Shown: positions 18,518-28,806, counted from the stretch's first letter. The stretch is DNA of 64,000 bases from FEN-1219 sp963810755 (GCA_963810755.1 CAWEOP010000009.1:1364001-1428000), one strand, 5' to 3'. Numbers and translations are program-made. Notes: generated by a model from the sequence alone, not told the origin.

Positions 18518-20437
18518 CGCCTTCGACTGGGCTGTCGAGGAAGCTGCCGCCGGTCGCGACGATCGCCACATATTGTTTTCCATTCCGGCCTCGATAGGTG
18601 ATCGGCGTCGCGTGCGCGGAAGCCGCGAGCTTCGTCGACCAGAGCTCCGCGCCAGTCTGCGCGTCGAACGCACGAAAGCGCGCGTCGTCGGTCGCGCCGA
18701 TGAACACGACGCCGCCGGCGGTCGCGATCGAGCCGCCGATGTTCGGCCGCCCCGTGCGCGCAAGCGCCGCCGGAAGCTGGTCGCTCACACCGAGCGTGCT
18801 CTGCCAGGCGATCGTGCCCGACCGGACATCGATCGCGGTCAACGTCCCCCACGGCGGCTGCTGGCATGGCAGCTTTCTCTCGCGGTCCGAAAACCGGCCC
18901 GTCGCCGGGCTCGAATTCGTCATCGTGCCGTCTGCGCGCGGAGTCAACTGCTCGACCTGGCCGAGGTTGCTCGCGTTCACGAAGAACAGCCCGCGCTCGG
19001 GATCGTAGGACCCGCCGCCCCAGTTCGCGCCGCCGAGCCGGCCCGGAAATGTGATGGTCGGCTCGCGCCCGATCGGCAGGTACGGCCCGCCCATCCGCAT
19101 CCCGAGATCTTCGATCCAGGCGCGGCAATACTTCTCGAGCTCGGGCGTCACGGTCGCGATGTCGCTCGCGGAGAACTGCGTGCGCGCGAACGGCTCCGGC
19201 TTCGCCGGGATGGGTTGGGTGCGCGCGGCTTTTTCACCCGCAACGTCGCTTGCCGGCACGCGTCGCTCCTCGACGTCGAACAGGGGCTTGCCGCTCACGC
19301 GATCGAGAAGAAAGAAATACCCGGCCTTCGATACGATCGCAACGGCCGGAGTGGCCGCGCCGCGGCGGCGCGGTACCTCGAGCAGCAGCGGCGGCGCCTG
19401 CGTGTCGAGATCCCAGATGTCGTGGTGAACGACCTGGAAATGCCACAGCCGCTCGCCGGTTCGCGCGTTCAACGCAACGACGCTGCTGCTGAATAGATTG
19501 TCGCCGTGACGATCGCCGCCGTAACGATCCCAGGCCGGCGCCGCGATCGGTGCGTAGAGAATGCCGCGCTCCGTATCGACGGTCATGAATCCCCAAACGT
19601 TGACGCCCGATCGATCGCGCGCGCTGCCCTCGCCTTCCCACGTCCGGTACCCGTACTCGCCCGGGCGCGGAACCGTGTGGAAAGTCCACACGAGATCGCC
19701 GGTGCGCGCGTCCCAGGCGCGCACGTCGCCGGCCGCGCCTCTCTCCGGAAATTCCTGCGTCACCGAGCCCGTGATCACGAGGTTTTCGTACACGAGCGGC
19801 GGCGACGTCAATCCGTACTGCGCGCGGGGCTCCGAGGACGGCGCGGCCGACACCTCGGCCGTCTTGAGATCCAGCACGCCGGCGCCGGCGAAGTCGTTTG
19901 CCGGCCTGCCGGATTTCGCATCGAGCGCGATGAGCCTGCCGTCGCGCGTTCCGAAGAAGATGCGCGGACCGTGGTCGGAATCGCCGCGCCAATACTCGAC
20001 GCCGCGCAGCGAAGGTTGCCCCGGTCCCGGCACGTCGAAGCTCCAGACTTCGCGGCCGCTGTCGGCATCGAGCGCGACCACGCGCCGATACGGAGTGCTG
20101 AGATACAGGAGCCCGTCGACGACGAGCGGCGTCGCTTGCGAGGCGCTGAAGCGGCTGCGAGCCCTGGCGGGCGCGGAGGAGCTTTCGGGCGCAGACGGTT
20201 GCGGCGTCGCGGGCGGCTCTGTGGCGGGCCGCATGTGATATCGCCACGCGAGCTCGAGGCGTCGCGACGTTCGCTGCATCGATGTCGCGCGAGCGGCGAA
20301 TACCGCATTCCACCCGGATCGTGACCGTAGGTCGGCCACTCCGAAGACGCATCACGCTCCGCCGCGGCGAGCGCGAGCGGCGCCAACGCGAGGAGCCACG
20401 CGCTCGCGCGCAGCGTTGCGCGCGAGCGCGTTCTCAC
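18489..20437 (-). CDS. PQQ-dependent dehydrogenase, quinate/glucose dehydrogenase type (two frame breaks)
   Basis: Periplasmic eight-bladed quinoprotein. The GTG at 20437 shares its first base with the TonB-receptor stop. It gives a signal peptide (LRASAWLLALAPLALAAAE), then EWPTYGHDPGGMRYSPL, the usual first blade. Breaks at about 20285-20292 and 20257-20262 are separated by DIDAANVAT; the gene then continues LELAWRYHMRPA. The body has PQQ-fold features: TPLVVDGLLYLSTPYRRVVA, the WGFMTVD segment, FQVVHHDIWDLDTQAPPLL, GGANWGGGSYDPE and GGVVFIGATDD. It lacks the five-helix membrane domain of quinate/glucose dehydrogenases, so it should be soluble and use the nearby cytochrome c. Assignment to quinate oxidation rests on context. 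Confidence 0.83.
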
Positions 20438-23402
20438 TACCACTTCTTGCTGATGCCTACCGTCAACACGCGGCCGATGGGATTGGCATTGAAGCCGTCG
20501 AACCCCAACGGATTGTTCACGAACGGCAGCTCTTCGTCGAAGAGGTCTCTCGCGTCGAAGAAGACCGACGCGCCGGAAAGCGCGCCGGAGCCGTCGAAGT
20601 CGTAGCCGAAATGCAGATCGACGGTCGTGTACGAGCCCACGGGTTGGCCGCCGCCGATCGGAGAGAACGCCGCGTTGCGAATCACCGGGAACGGCGCGGA
20701 GCCGTTCCAGTTCAGGTAGCTCGCGGCGTAATTGACGGCGAGGTCGGCCGAGAATGAGTTGCGCTGCCAACCCACGCTGAAACGAGCGGCGGTCTCGTTG
20801 GACGGGAACGTCGTGTTGATGCCGATCGTGTTCAGCACGCTGAAGACCTCGCCGCCGTTGCCGAACTGCTGATCCATGTTGAGCTTGCGCGACACGGCAA
20901 GCCCGAAGTTCATCGCACCGATTCCGGTATCCCTCCGGTAGATCAACTCCGTGTCGATACCGTCGGCGTCCAGGTTGAACGCGTTGCGCTGGCGGAAGCT
21001 ATAGATGAAGTACGACGTCGCCGCGAGCGGCACCGTCTGCGGAAGACCGGCCGTGGTTTCGGCGATCGTCGCGGGCGGCACGCCGCCGGGATATAGCTGC
21101 AGCAGGCTGTTGAGGTCCGGCGCGCCGATCGCGAAGGCCGCTTGCGGTGCCGTGATCGCGCCTAAGTACTTCGCCTTCCAATACGTCACGCTCAGCCGCA
21201 GTCCTTCGATGCCTTCCGGCGTGAAATCGATCCCGATGGACGACGTCTCGCCTTCCTGAGCGGTCAGTTGATCGTTGCCGCCCGCGAGAAAGATGCCTGG
21301 CACGGTCGCCGTGTTGATCAGGCACGTCGGCGTCGCGGCCGTGCAGCCCGGGCAAGCCGATCGCGCCCGGATAGGTGTTGGGTATCGCGAGATTCGCGTT
21401 CACGCCGGACGCCGTCGCACCCAGCAACCCGCCGAACGAGGATTCCGCCGTGACGCCGTTGATCCCTCCGCGGCTCGTGAGCGCAGGCGCCGTGAAGGAC
21501 TCCGCGTAGTTCGCGCGAATCCGCAGTGCGTTGATCGGCGACCAATTGATGCCGAACCGCGGATTGCTGGTCGACCCGAAGTCGCTGTAGTCGTCGTGGC
21601 GGGCGGACAGATTCAGAGTGAATTCGACGGACGCCGCGCATCGAGTTCGACGAGCCGACGATCGGCAGCAGCAGCTCGACGAACTCCGACGTCACGTCTC
21701 GATCGAAATCGAGGAAGGTCGTGAAGGAGTTCGTGCTCGCGGGTCCGGTCCCGCGCTCGCGCGACAGCTCCTCTCGCATCGAATAGTCGAGGTATTCGAC
21801 GCCGGCCGCCAACTGGGCGCTGCCGCCTCCCATCTCGAACAACGGGCCGTCGAATTTCACCGTGAGGTTCTTGAGCGTCTGGTGCGCGGTCTGCAGCTGC
21901 GTGGAGTCGAGCAACTGCGCGCGCATCGCGGCGGAAGTCCGGTTCGATGCGCCGGGTGTCCATACGTCGAGAGCGTTGGCGGGCACGAGCGGGAAGGACA
22001 GAACGGGCGTCGTGGTCCCCGGGACCGACGGCGTCGTGATGTTGGCGGCGGAGTTCGTCGTGCCGTTGAGCGCCAGCAGCGCGCAGCTCACGCACAGTGC
22101 ACCGTCGCGGCGCTGCCGGCTGTCGTCCTGGCCGATCGTCGCCCCGACGTTCGCGCGCCATTCGGCACCGAAGCGAAAATCGGCATTGAACGTGCCGAAC
22201 AGCGACTCGGCTCCGCCGGTGAATTCGGCGCCCGGGCCGAATAGCTCGTCCGCCTGAAAGCGCACGGTTTCGCTGTTGACGCCGGGCGGCCCCGCGAAGA
22301 ACGGATTGATCTGCCCCGCTCCGCCGGGCGGCGTGCTGCCGGGCCCGTACACGGTCGCGGTCACGGATCCGCTGTTGACCGCGGTCACGTTCTCCTGCCG
22401 CGCGTAGACGAGGTCGGTGCTGAGCGTGAGGTTCTCGCTCATCTGCTTCTCGATCTTGAGCAGCAGGTTGTGGCGGTCGTCCTCGGGAACGAGATCCGTC
22501 ACGCCGGAGAAATCGCAGAATCCGTTCGCGGCGTTGTTGACGATCCCGGCGCCGTCGTACGGGTACGCGAAGATGAGGTTCGCGCCCGGCTGGCCCGTCG
22601 CGGGGCTCACGCTCGCAGGGGCGCAGTTGAAGTTCGCGAAGTTGCCGCCGCCTTGGGGCCGGTGGTCGGCGGCCGTGAACGGCCGCTCACCCGCGAGCAA
22701 CGCGTCGCGCGTCGAGTAGTTGTACGAGAACATGACGGCGGCTTCTTCCACGTCGAAACCTCCGACGATGCCTGCGCTGGTCGTGCTGTACCCGTCGGCG
22801 CCGAACGCCGTTTGCAGAGCGCCCTCGAACCCGTCGTAGTTCCGGCGTGTGATGAAGTTCAGAACGCCCGCGACGGCGTCCGATCCGTACACGGCCGACG
22901 CTCCGTCCGGCAGTATCTCGACGCGCTCGATCGCAAGCGGGGCGATCACCGTCGGGTCCGCCAACGTATGATTGATTCCGGAGAGCGGCACGCGGTGGCC
23001 ATCGATGAGAATAAGGGTGCCATTGCTCGCGCTTGCGCCGAGCCCGTGAATCGTCGGCGTGTAGTTGCCCGCGCCGTCGAAGCTCTGGAAACCACCGGCG
23101 CCGCCGCCACCCTGTCCTACGGCGCCCTGCGCCGAATTGCCGAATCCCGTCACTGCGGGAACCGTTCGCAGAACCTGCTGAATCGTCTGCGCACCGCTCG
23201 CTTCGATCTGGGCGCGATCCACGGTGATGAGATTCGAGCCGACGGGGGCCACGCCGCGGATACTCGTCCCGGTTACCACGATTTCCTCCGCGTTCGGGTC
23301 CGCGACGGACGCTGGAGGTTGCTGTGCGCGCACGCTCGTCGCTGCCCCCGCAAGCGCGGCCAGCGCCGCGGTGACGACGGTTCTGTTCCGATTGACGTTC
23401 AT
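20437..23402 (-). CDS. TonB-dependent outer-membrane receptor (two frame breaks)
   Basis: Outer-membrane active-uptake channel of about 988 residues. It has a signal peptide (MNVNRNRTVVTAALAALAGA), a plug with EEIVVTGTSIRGV, IEASGAQTIQQVLRTVPAVT, IERVEILPDGASAVYGSDAV and GVLNFITRR, then a long beta-barrel ending VLTVGISKKW with a terminal aromatic. Frame breaks at about 21632-21642 (then VEFTLNLSARHDDYSDFGS) and 21348-21354 (then CTAATPTCLINTATVPGIFL) are each repaired by one dinucleotide. It heads an operon with the PQQ dehydrogenase and ThuA-like protein, so the ligand is probably a quinate ester or a related plant compound. That substrate is inferred from context. Confidence 0.87.
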
Positions 23403-23548
23403 TGATCCCCCTTTTCGTATAGATGCCGCGTGCCGATGCAGCTAGAGTTCTTTGCGCCGACGTGTGCACGACTCGAGTCGTTCACGGTCGATGGAATAAA
23501 GAGGAAAAACCGCCTTTACTCCGCGCTTTTGTTCTAGCTAAAATTGTT

Positions 23549-23564
23549 AACCATCTAGATAGTT
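23549..23564. promoter_or_regulatory. Candidate operator B (TonB receptor / shikimate dehydrogenase divergent region)
   Basis: AACCATCTAGATAGTT is a 16-bp near-perfect palindrome centred on CTAG in an unusually AT-rich patch. It contains two overlapping 10-of-12 matches to AACYARYTRGTT. It lies 147 nt upstream of the receptor ATG and about 74 nt upstream of the shikimate dehydrogenase GTG, so it could control both directions. Confidence 0.5.
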
Positions 23565-23637
23565 CCTGTCAACGCGAGCAAGGTCTCGATTGCCCACCAT
23601 CGATGAAAATGCTTCGACAGATCGCGAGCGGCGAAAC

Positions 23638-24516
23638 GTGGATGCGGCGGCCGTGAACGGCGGCGGAGCGCCCACGTGCTTGCTTGGTCTGATCGGCAAG
23701 GGCATCCAAGCATCGAAATCGCCGGCACTTCACGAGACGGAAGCGGCTGCACAAGGCTTCCGATGCAGCTACGAGCTCTTCGACCTCGACTACCTCGGCG
23801 ATGGGCGCAATGCCGACGTTCTCCCGGGTCTATTGCGGGACGCCGAGAATCGGGGGTTCGCGGGGCTCAACATCACGTATCCCTGCAAGCAAGCGATCAT
23901 CCCGATGCTCCACGAGCTGAGCGACGAAGCGCGCGTCGTCGGCGCGGTGAACACAGTGCGTTTCAGGGATGGACTGCGCGTCGGCTACAACACCGACGCC
24001 TGGGGATTCGCGGAGAGCTTTCGACGCGGGTTATCGGGAGCGTCGCTTAGACGCGTAGTCCAGGTCGGCGCCGGCGGCGCCGGCGCCGCAACGGCACACG
24101 CGCTTCTCGAGCTCGGGGCGCAGGAGCTCGACCTGGTCGACGCCGACGTGCGGCGCGCCGAGTCGTTGGCGACGAAGTTGGGTGCGCACTTCGCGGAGAG
24201 GCGGATCAAGGCCGTAACGGATTTGAGGCGGGCGGTCAGCAAGGCCGACGGCGTGCTGAACGCCACGCCGATGGGCATGGCGGCTCATCCGGGTTCGGCG
24301 GTGCCGTCCGATTTATTGCGCAGCGATTTGTGGGTCGCCGACATCGTGTACTTCCCGATGGAAACCGAGTTGCTGCGCGCCGCGCGCGCTATGGGTTGCC
24401 GAACGTTGGACGGCGGGGGCATGGTGGTCTTGCAGGCGGCCCGCGCGTTCGAAATCTTCACGGGCCGCAAGGCGGACGGCGACCGGATGCGCCGCCACTT
24501 CGAGACGCTGGCTTAG
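23638..24516 (+). CDS. aroE: Shikimate/quinate dehydrogenase, catabolic type
   Basis: NAD(P)-dependent oxidoreductase interconverting shikimate and 3-dehydroshikimate; related catabolic enzymes also accept quinate. Seen: LIGKGIQASKSPALHE (substrate-binding Ser pair), NITYPCKQ with the catalytic lysine, AVNTV, GYNTDAWGF with the catalytic aspartate, the nucleotide loop VGAGGAGAATA, and NATPMGM. Start choice is uncertain: GTG 23638 or 23656 lie close to the conserved core, and a TTG at 23590 would add 16 residues. It is followed by the TetR gene on the same strand. Its place beside AroQ and QuiC argues for the degradative pathway. Confidence 0.9.
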   Translation: MDAAAVNGGGAPTCLLGLIGKGIQASKSPALHETEAAAQGFRCSYELFDLDYLGDGRNADVLPGLLRDAENRGFAGLNITYPCKQAIIPMLHELSDEARVVGAVNTVRFRDGLRVGYNTDAWGFAESFRRGLSGASLRRVVQVGAGGAGAATAHALLELGAQELDLVDADVRRAESLATKLGAHFAERRIKAVTDLRRAVSKADGVLNATPMGMAAHPGSAVPSDLLRSDLWVADIVYFPMETELLRAARAMGCRTLDGGGMVVLQAARAFEIFTGRKADGDRMRRHFETLA

Positions 24517-24596
24517 TCAAGAAGCCATCCGATCCTCCGTGCCCGTTCCGACTTGCGGTATCCTCTGCGCTTTCCGCCAGCGCAGTTGGAACGTTC

Positions 24597-25325
24597 ATGG
24601 TGCAGAAGGCTCGTAACGCTTCGGACTCCCCTACCGCTCGCCCCGCCCGGGCGAAAGGCAAGACCGGGCGCACGAACAACGCCGAAGCCAGCCGCGCGGA
24701 GATCCTTGCGGCCGCGACGCGCGAATTCTCGGAAAAGGGCTTGAGCGGCGCGCGCGTGGACGAGATCGCGGAGCGAACGCAGATCAACAAGCGGATGATC
24801 TACTACTACTTCGAGAGCAAGGAAGGGCTCTATCGGGCCGTTCTCGAGCGCTGCTACGGTCACATCCGCATGAGCGAATCAGCGATGGATTTGGAGTCGC
24901 TGAGCCCCGAGGACGCGCTGCGCAAGCTCATCCGGCACACATTCGACTATCACAGCATGCATCCGGATTTCGTGCGTCTAGTGATGAACGAGAACATTCA
25001 CCAGGGCGCGCACATCGGCTCGATCGGGAGCATCAAGACACGCAACCGCCACGTGCTCACCACTCTTCGCGGATTGCTCGACCGCGGGGTCGCCGCGGGT
25101 GCCTTCCGGGCCGACATCGATCCCATCGAGCTGCACATGTCGATCAGCGCGCTTTCTTTCTATAACGTCTCGAATCGCTACACGTTCTCGCGTATTTTCG
25201 AGACGGACATGAGCTCGCCGGAAGCCGTTGCGTCGCGCCGCGAAGTCGTCGTAGACATCATCATGCGCTGGTGTGCGACGCCAGGCACGAGCACACGCAC
25301 TCAGCGTTCCAAATCGTCACGGTAG
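24597..25325 (+). CDS. TetR/AcrR-family transcriptional regulator
   Basis: A 242-residue repressor-type protein. A basic, flexible N-terminus (about 1-30) precedes the TetR DNA-binding domain: RAEILAAATREFSEKGLSGA, RVDEIAERTQINKRMIYYYF (helix-turn-helix at about 54-72). The C-terminal ligand domain (about 90-230) contains FDYHSMHPDFVRLVMNENIH, a form common in regulators of aromatic-acid catabolism. It starts 80 nt after the shikimate dehydrogenase gene, and its 3' end overlaps the convergent quiC gene by 25 nt. I propose that it binds the AACYARYTRGTT sites of the island and responds to quinate, shikimate or protocatechuate. Confidence 0.9.
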   Translation: MVQKARNASDSPTARPARAKGKTGRTNNAEASRAEILAAATREFSEKGLSGARVDEIAERTQINKRMIYYYFESKEGLYRAVLERCYGHIRMSESAMDLESLSPEDALRKLIRHTFDYHSMHPDFVRLVMNENIHQGAHIGSIGSIKTRNRHVLTTLRGLLDRGVAAGAFRADIDPIELHMSISALSFYNVSNRYTFSRIFETDMSSPEAVASRREVVVDIIMRWCATPGTSTRTQRSKSSR

Positions 25326-27175
25326 CGCGACTGCGCGGCGAGCCGAATCTGAGCGTTCGCCGCACCGTATCCGCGATAGTCGCGACGCTCGACGAACTCG
25401 AAGAAGAACCGCTTCGCGAACGCGCGCGAATACAGCTGGAAGTATTCGCCGTCCGTGTCTCGGTCGTAAAGGATGTTGAGCTCCGCTAGCCGCTCCAGCA
25501 ACCCGCTGTCTAGACCAAACCGAGCCTCGAGATCCTCGTAGTAGTTGCGTGGAATGGGCAACGTCTCCAAGCCGAGCTCCATGAGCCGAGCGGCGGAACG
25601 CAGAATGTCCGACGTCGCGAGCGCAATGTGCTGCACGCCGGCGCCGTGAAATCCCTGAAGGAATCGCGACGACAGCGTCTGAATCGCGGCCGAGGAGTTC
25701 AGCGTCAACCGCAAGCCGCCGTCCGCCGAGTGCAGCGCCTGGCTCTGGACTAGGCCGACGGGGTCTGCAATCTCGACGAGCGGCGCCTTCGTGAGGTCGA
25801 AGAGCGCGTAGTAATAGAGAAGCCACGACAACATCTGTTCGTGCTGCATGGTTTGCGCGATGTGATCGATGCGCAGCAGCCCGGCCCCTTCGTCGCCAGA
25901 CGTTCCTCCCGGCACCGTCTCGAACTCGGTCCCCCAGATGTGACTTTCGTTTCCGGCCTCCATGAAATACAGCAAGCTGCCGCCCACCGCCTGCAGTGAC
26001 GGAATGTCGAGCTCTCCGGGCCCGAGCGGCTGAGCAAAGCGACTCATCTGCAGTCCGTCTGCACGCCGCACGGCGCTCGCGAGGTTCTCGACGCTCAATC
26101 CGAGCGCGCACACTGAGGCGCCATGCATCGAGTCGTACGCCCGAGCGAAGCTATCGGGCTCCGCGTTGAGGACGAAGTTGATGCCGTTCTGCCGCCATCG
26201 AGTGACGTCCTTTCTTTTATGACGGCCGACGGGCGCAAATCCCAAGCGGCCGAAGAGCTGCTCGAGCTTCGGCGCTTCGTCCTCGTTGGCAGCGAATTCC
26301 ACGAATTCGACGCCACGAACGCGCGCCCGCGGCGGCATCTCGGGTGCGATCGTCGGAGCTAGGCGGCGTGCGACCTGATCGTAGAGGAAAGTCAACGATC
26401 GATGGCCGTCGACGGCGACGGTCGACGCGGACGTCGACCGAAAACGATCGTTGAAAATCTCGAGCGACAGGAACCCGTCGTAACCGCGCTCGAGGAGCAC
26501 AGTGACGAACTCGACGATCGGCAGCTCCCCTTGCCCTGGCATGTTGCGCAGATGCCGGCTCCACGACAAATAGTCCATCTGCACGATCGGAGCGTCAGCG
26601 AGTTGGACGATGAACACGCGCTTGGGATCGATCTCGCGCAGGCTTTCATTCGGAATATTGCGGGAGAGAGAGTGGAAGCTGTCGAGGATGAGCCCGATCG
26701 ACGGATGGTTCACCTCGCGCACGATCGACCATGCGTCGCGATGGTCGAAGACGTGGCGTCCCCACGCCAACGCCTCGTAGCCCACGCGGAGCTTGCGCTT
26801 CGCGGCTCTTTCTCCGAGCTCGCCGAAGTCGTTCACCAATCGCGCACGGTCGGGAAGCGCCGCCGGAGAAACGTTCGAGCACACGAGGAGCAAATCCGCC
26901 CCGAGCTCCTGCATGACGTCGAACTTGCGCTCGATCCGATCGAAGATTCGCGGCCGCAGCTGGTCTGGCATTCCCTCGAAGTCGCGGAACGGCTGAAAGA
27001 GCGTGCATTTGAGTCCGAGGTCGCGCATCAAAGCGGCGATCTCCCGCGCGGACGCGGGCGACGTCAGCAGATCGTTCTCGAAAATCTCAACGCCGTCGAA
27101 ACGCGCGTTCGCGATGGCGCGAAGCTTGGACTCGAGGTTACCGCTAATGGAGACAGTCGCGATGGATGTAAGCAT
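25301..27175 (-). CDS. quiC: 3-Dehydroshikimate dehydratase with C-terminal VOC domain (QuiC/QsuB type)
   Basis: Converts 3-dehydroshikimate to protocatechuate, the committed step to the beta-ketoadipate pathway. The protein has 624 residues. Residues 1-260 are a xylose-isomerase-like TIM barrel (MLTSIATVSISGNL, FDGVEIFENDLL, GYEALAWGRHVFDHRDAW, GLILDSFHSLSRN, GFLSLEIFNDRFR), whose Glu/Asp/His residues hold the metal. Residues about 285-620 are a 4-hydroxyphenylpyruvate-dioxygenase-like pair of vicinal-oxygen-chelate modules (GVEFVEFAANEDEAPKLEQL, HIALATSDIL, ending FFFEFVERRDYRGYG). This fusion is the known two-domain form. It starts at ATG 27175, 47 nt downstream of candidate operator C. 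No protocatechuate ring-cleavage gene lies in the window. Confidence 0.92.
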   Translation of the reverse strand: MLTSIATVSISGNLESKLRAIANARFDGVEIFENDLLTSPASAREIAALMRDLGLKCTLFQPFRDFEGMPDQLRPRIFDRIERKFDVMQELGADLLLVCSNVSPAALPDRARLVNDFGELGERAAKRKLRVGYEALAWGRHVFDHRDAWSIVREVNHPSIGLILDSFHSLSRNIPNESLREIDPKRVFIVQLADAPIVQMDYLSWSRHLRNMPGQGELPIVEFVTVLLERGYDGFLSLEIFNDRFRSTSASTVAVDGHRSLTFLYDQVARRLAPTIAPEMPPRARVRGVEFVEFAANEDEAPKLEQLFGRLGFAPVGRHKRKDVTRWRQNGINFVLNAEPDSFARAYDSMHGASVCALGLSVENLASAVRRADGLQMSRFAQPLGPGELDIPSLQAVGGSLLYFMEAGNESHIWGTEFETVPGGTSGDEGAGLLRIDHIAQTMQHEQMLSWLLYYYALFDLTKAPLVEIADPVGLVQSQALHSADGGLRLTLNSSAAIQTLSSRFLQGFHGAGVQHIALATSDILRSAARLMELGLETLPIPRNYYEDLEARFGLDSGLLERLAELNILYDRDTDGEYFQLYSRAFAKRFFFEFVERRDYRGYGAANAQIRLAAQSRYRDDLER

Positions 27176-27221
27176 GTGATTCGCCGCACCGATGGCGTCC
27201 GGGAGACGGCCAAACGAGTGT

Positions 27222-27233
27222 AACTAACTGGTG
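27222..27233. promoter_or_regulatory. Candidate operator C (upstream of quiC)
   Basis: AACTAACTGGTG matches AACYARYTRGTT at 11 of 12 positions. It sits 47 nt upstream of the quiC ATG, in the gap between quiC and the alcohol dehydrogenase gene, so quiC probably has its own regulated promoter. Confidence 0.5.
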
Positions 27234-27308
27234 CGATAATCACAAAGCCACAGCGCGGGTTTCGCGTTCGCGGTGACCAACGCGCGAGGCGATTTCCGGC
27301 CGGAGACC

Positions 27309-28695
27309 CTACGCCGTCATGATCGCCGTGATCGTCGTCCGATACGCGACCTCTTCGTACGCCTCGAGCATCCGCTCGAGCGGCACGACCGTCGTCGCGA
27401 GTGTCTTCGCGTCGAACTGACCCTTCTCGAGCATCTCGACGAAGCGCGGGATGTCGCGCATCGGGCTGCAGCCGCCGGCTTGGCCGCCGTGGTGCGTCAC
27501 GCCGCCGATCGAAAAGAGGTTCCCGGGCAGCACGAGATCGCCGCGAATGATGCTCGTGGTGATGAGATGCCCGCCCTGCCCGCACATCTGATACGCCTGC
27601 TGCATCGGCAGCAGTCCAGTGGGGTCCGGCCCGTGCTCTAGCCGCGACGCGACGTGCTCGAGGCCCGCCGCCTCGATCACGAAGTCGGCGCCGGCGCCGG
27701 GCCGGCGGCCGGCAGGATTGCGTCCGCCGGACCAGAGCCGATCGGTGGGCCACGTCGTGAGCGCGCGAACACGCTGCACCAAGGCGTCGCCTTCGGCGTT
27801 CGGATCGAGCACGTGCGTGGCGCCGACTTTCCGTGCGGCCTCCCGGCGAACGGCGATCGGGTCGATCGCGATGATCGTGGATGCGCCCGCGATCCGCGCA
27901 CCTTGCACGGCGCTCAGGCCGAGCGGCCCGCAACCGACGACGGCCACGCTCGACGCGGGCTCGATCTGCATGAGCGCGTGCGCCGTCGTCGCGCCGAGCC
28001 CGGCCACGCGCGACGCAGCTGCACGCCATGCCGACATCGGCGGCCGGCAGCTTCGTGAAGATCGGCACGACCCATTCCTCGAACGTCACCATCACCTCGG
28101 CCAAGCCGCCGATGTGCGAGTTCTGGTACACGGGTGTGCCGTCGGCGAGATCGGCGACGGCCACGAGATCGTCGGCGCCGATCGCGCTCAGGAATTGACA
28201 CATGTCGGAGCGGCCGCGGAGGCACCGGTAGCACACTCCGCAATGCGGCGTGCCGGACACGCACACGCGGTCGCCGACTCGTACGCGCCGCACGTCGGGA
28301 CCCACGGCCTCGACGATGCCGACGCCGCCATGGCCTTGAATCACCGCCATGTCGTTCATCCGGCGAGCGCCCGGCGGCGCTGCGAGCGCGCTCGGCCTCG
28401 CCGCCGCCGGCGGCTGCATACCGAGCACCGCGGGGACGTTGGAATAGCAAAGGTTCGTCGCTTCGGTGCGCACGAGCACTTGGCGGCCGCTGATCGGCCG
28501 CAGCGTCGCGTCTTGCAGCGTCGTGCGTCCCGGGCCGTCGCCGCGCGAGATCCATGCCTTGAACCGCCGCTGTGTGATCGCGGCCGGCGCCTGCCCGAAC
28601 GCGGCGCCGGCTTGCGCGAGCAGCGCCGCGCCGCCCGCAGCCGCGGCCATAGTGTTCAACAGTCGCCGACGCGACAGCGTGCTTTTCTTGCTCAT
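27309..28695 (-). CDS. Tat-exported zinc-dependent alcohol dehydrogenase (frame break)
   Basis: Medium-chain dehydrogenase/reductase. The ATG at 28695 follows a GGGGGGA ribosome site. The start MSKKSTLSRRRLLNTMAAAA is a twin-arginine signal ending GAAFGQ. The catalytic region has NLCYSN, the structural zinc site is CGVCYRCLRGRSDMC, and the proton-relay/GHxGxG-like segment is VIQGHGGVGIVEAVG. After the break at about 28004-28012 the frame reads VAGLGATTAHAL, then VAVVGCGPLGLSAVQGA, the NAD(P)-binding loop. Restoring one CG pair gives about 462 residues. Periplasmic export of an NAD(P)-type enzyme is unusual. Substrate unknown. Confidence 0.83.
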
Positions 28696-28772
28696 AGTTC
28701 CCCCGATCGAGCGCAAGTTGGTCGAGGGATATTACGCCGAGGACTGGCGACGCGTGCGAGCGCGCTGGATAT

Positions 28773-28806
28773 AAAAAAGGCGCCGCGACAGGGACGTCGC
28801 GGCGCC
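28773..28806 (-). terminator. Rho-independent terminator after the SYLF gene
   Basis: A perfect 11-bp stem (GGCGCCGCGAC at 28779-28789 with GTCGCGGCGCC at 28796-28806, six-base loop) is followed on the minus strand by six T. It lies 38 nt after the stop of the SYLF-domain gene. Confidence 0.88.
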
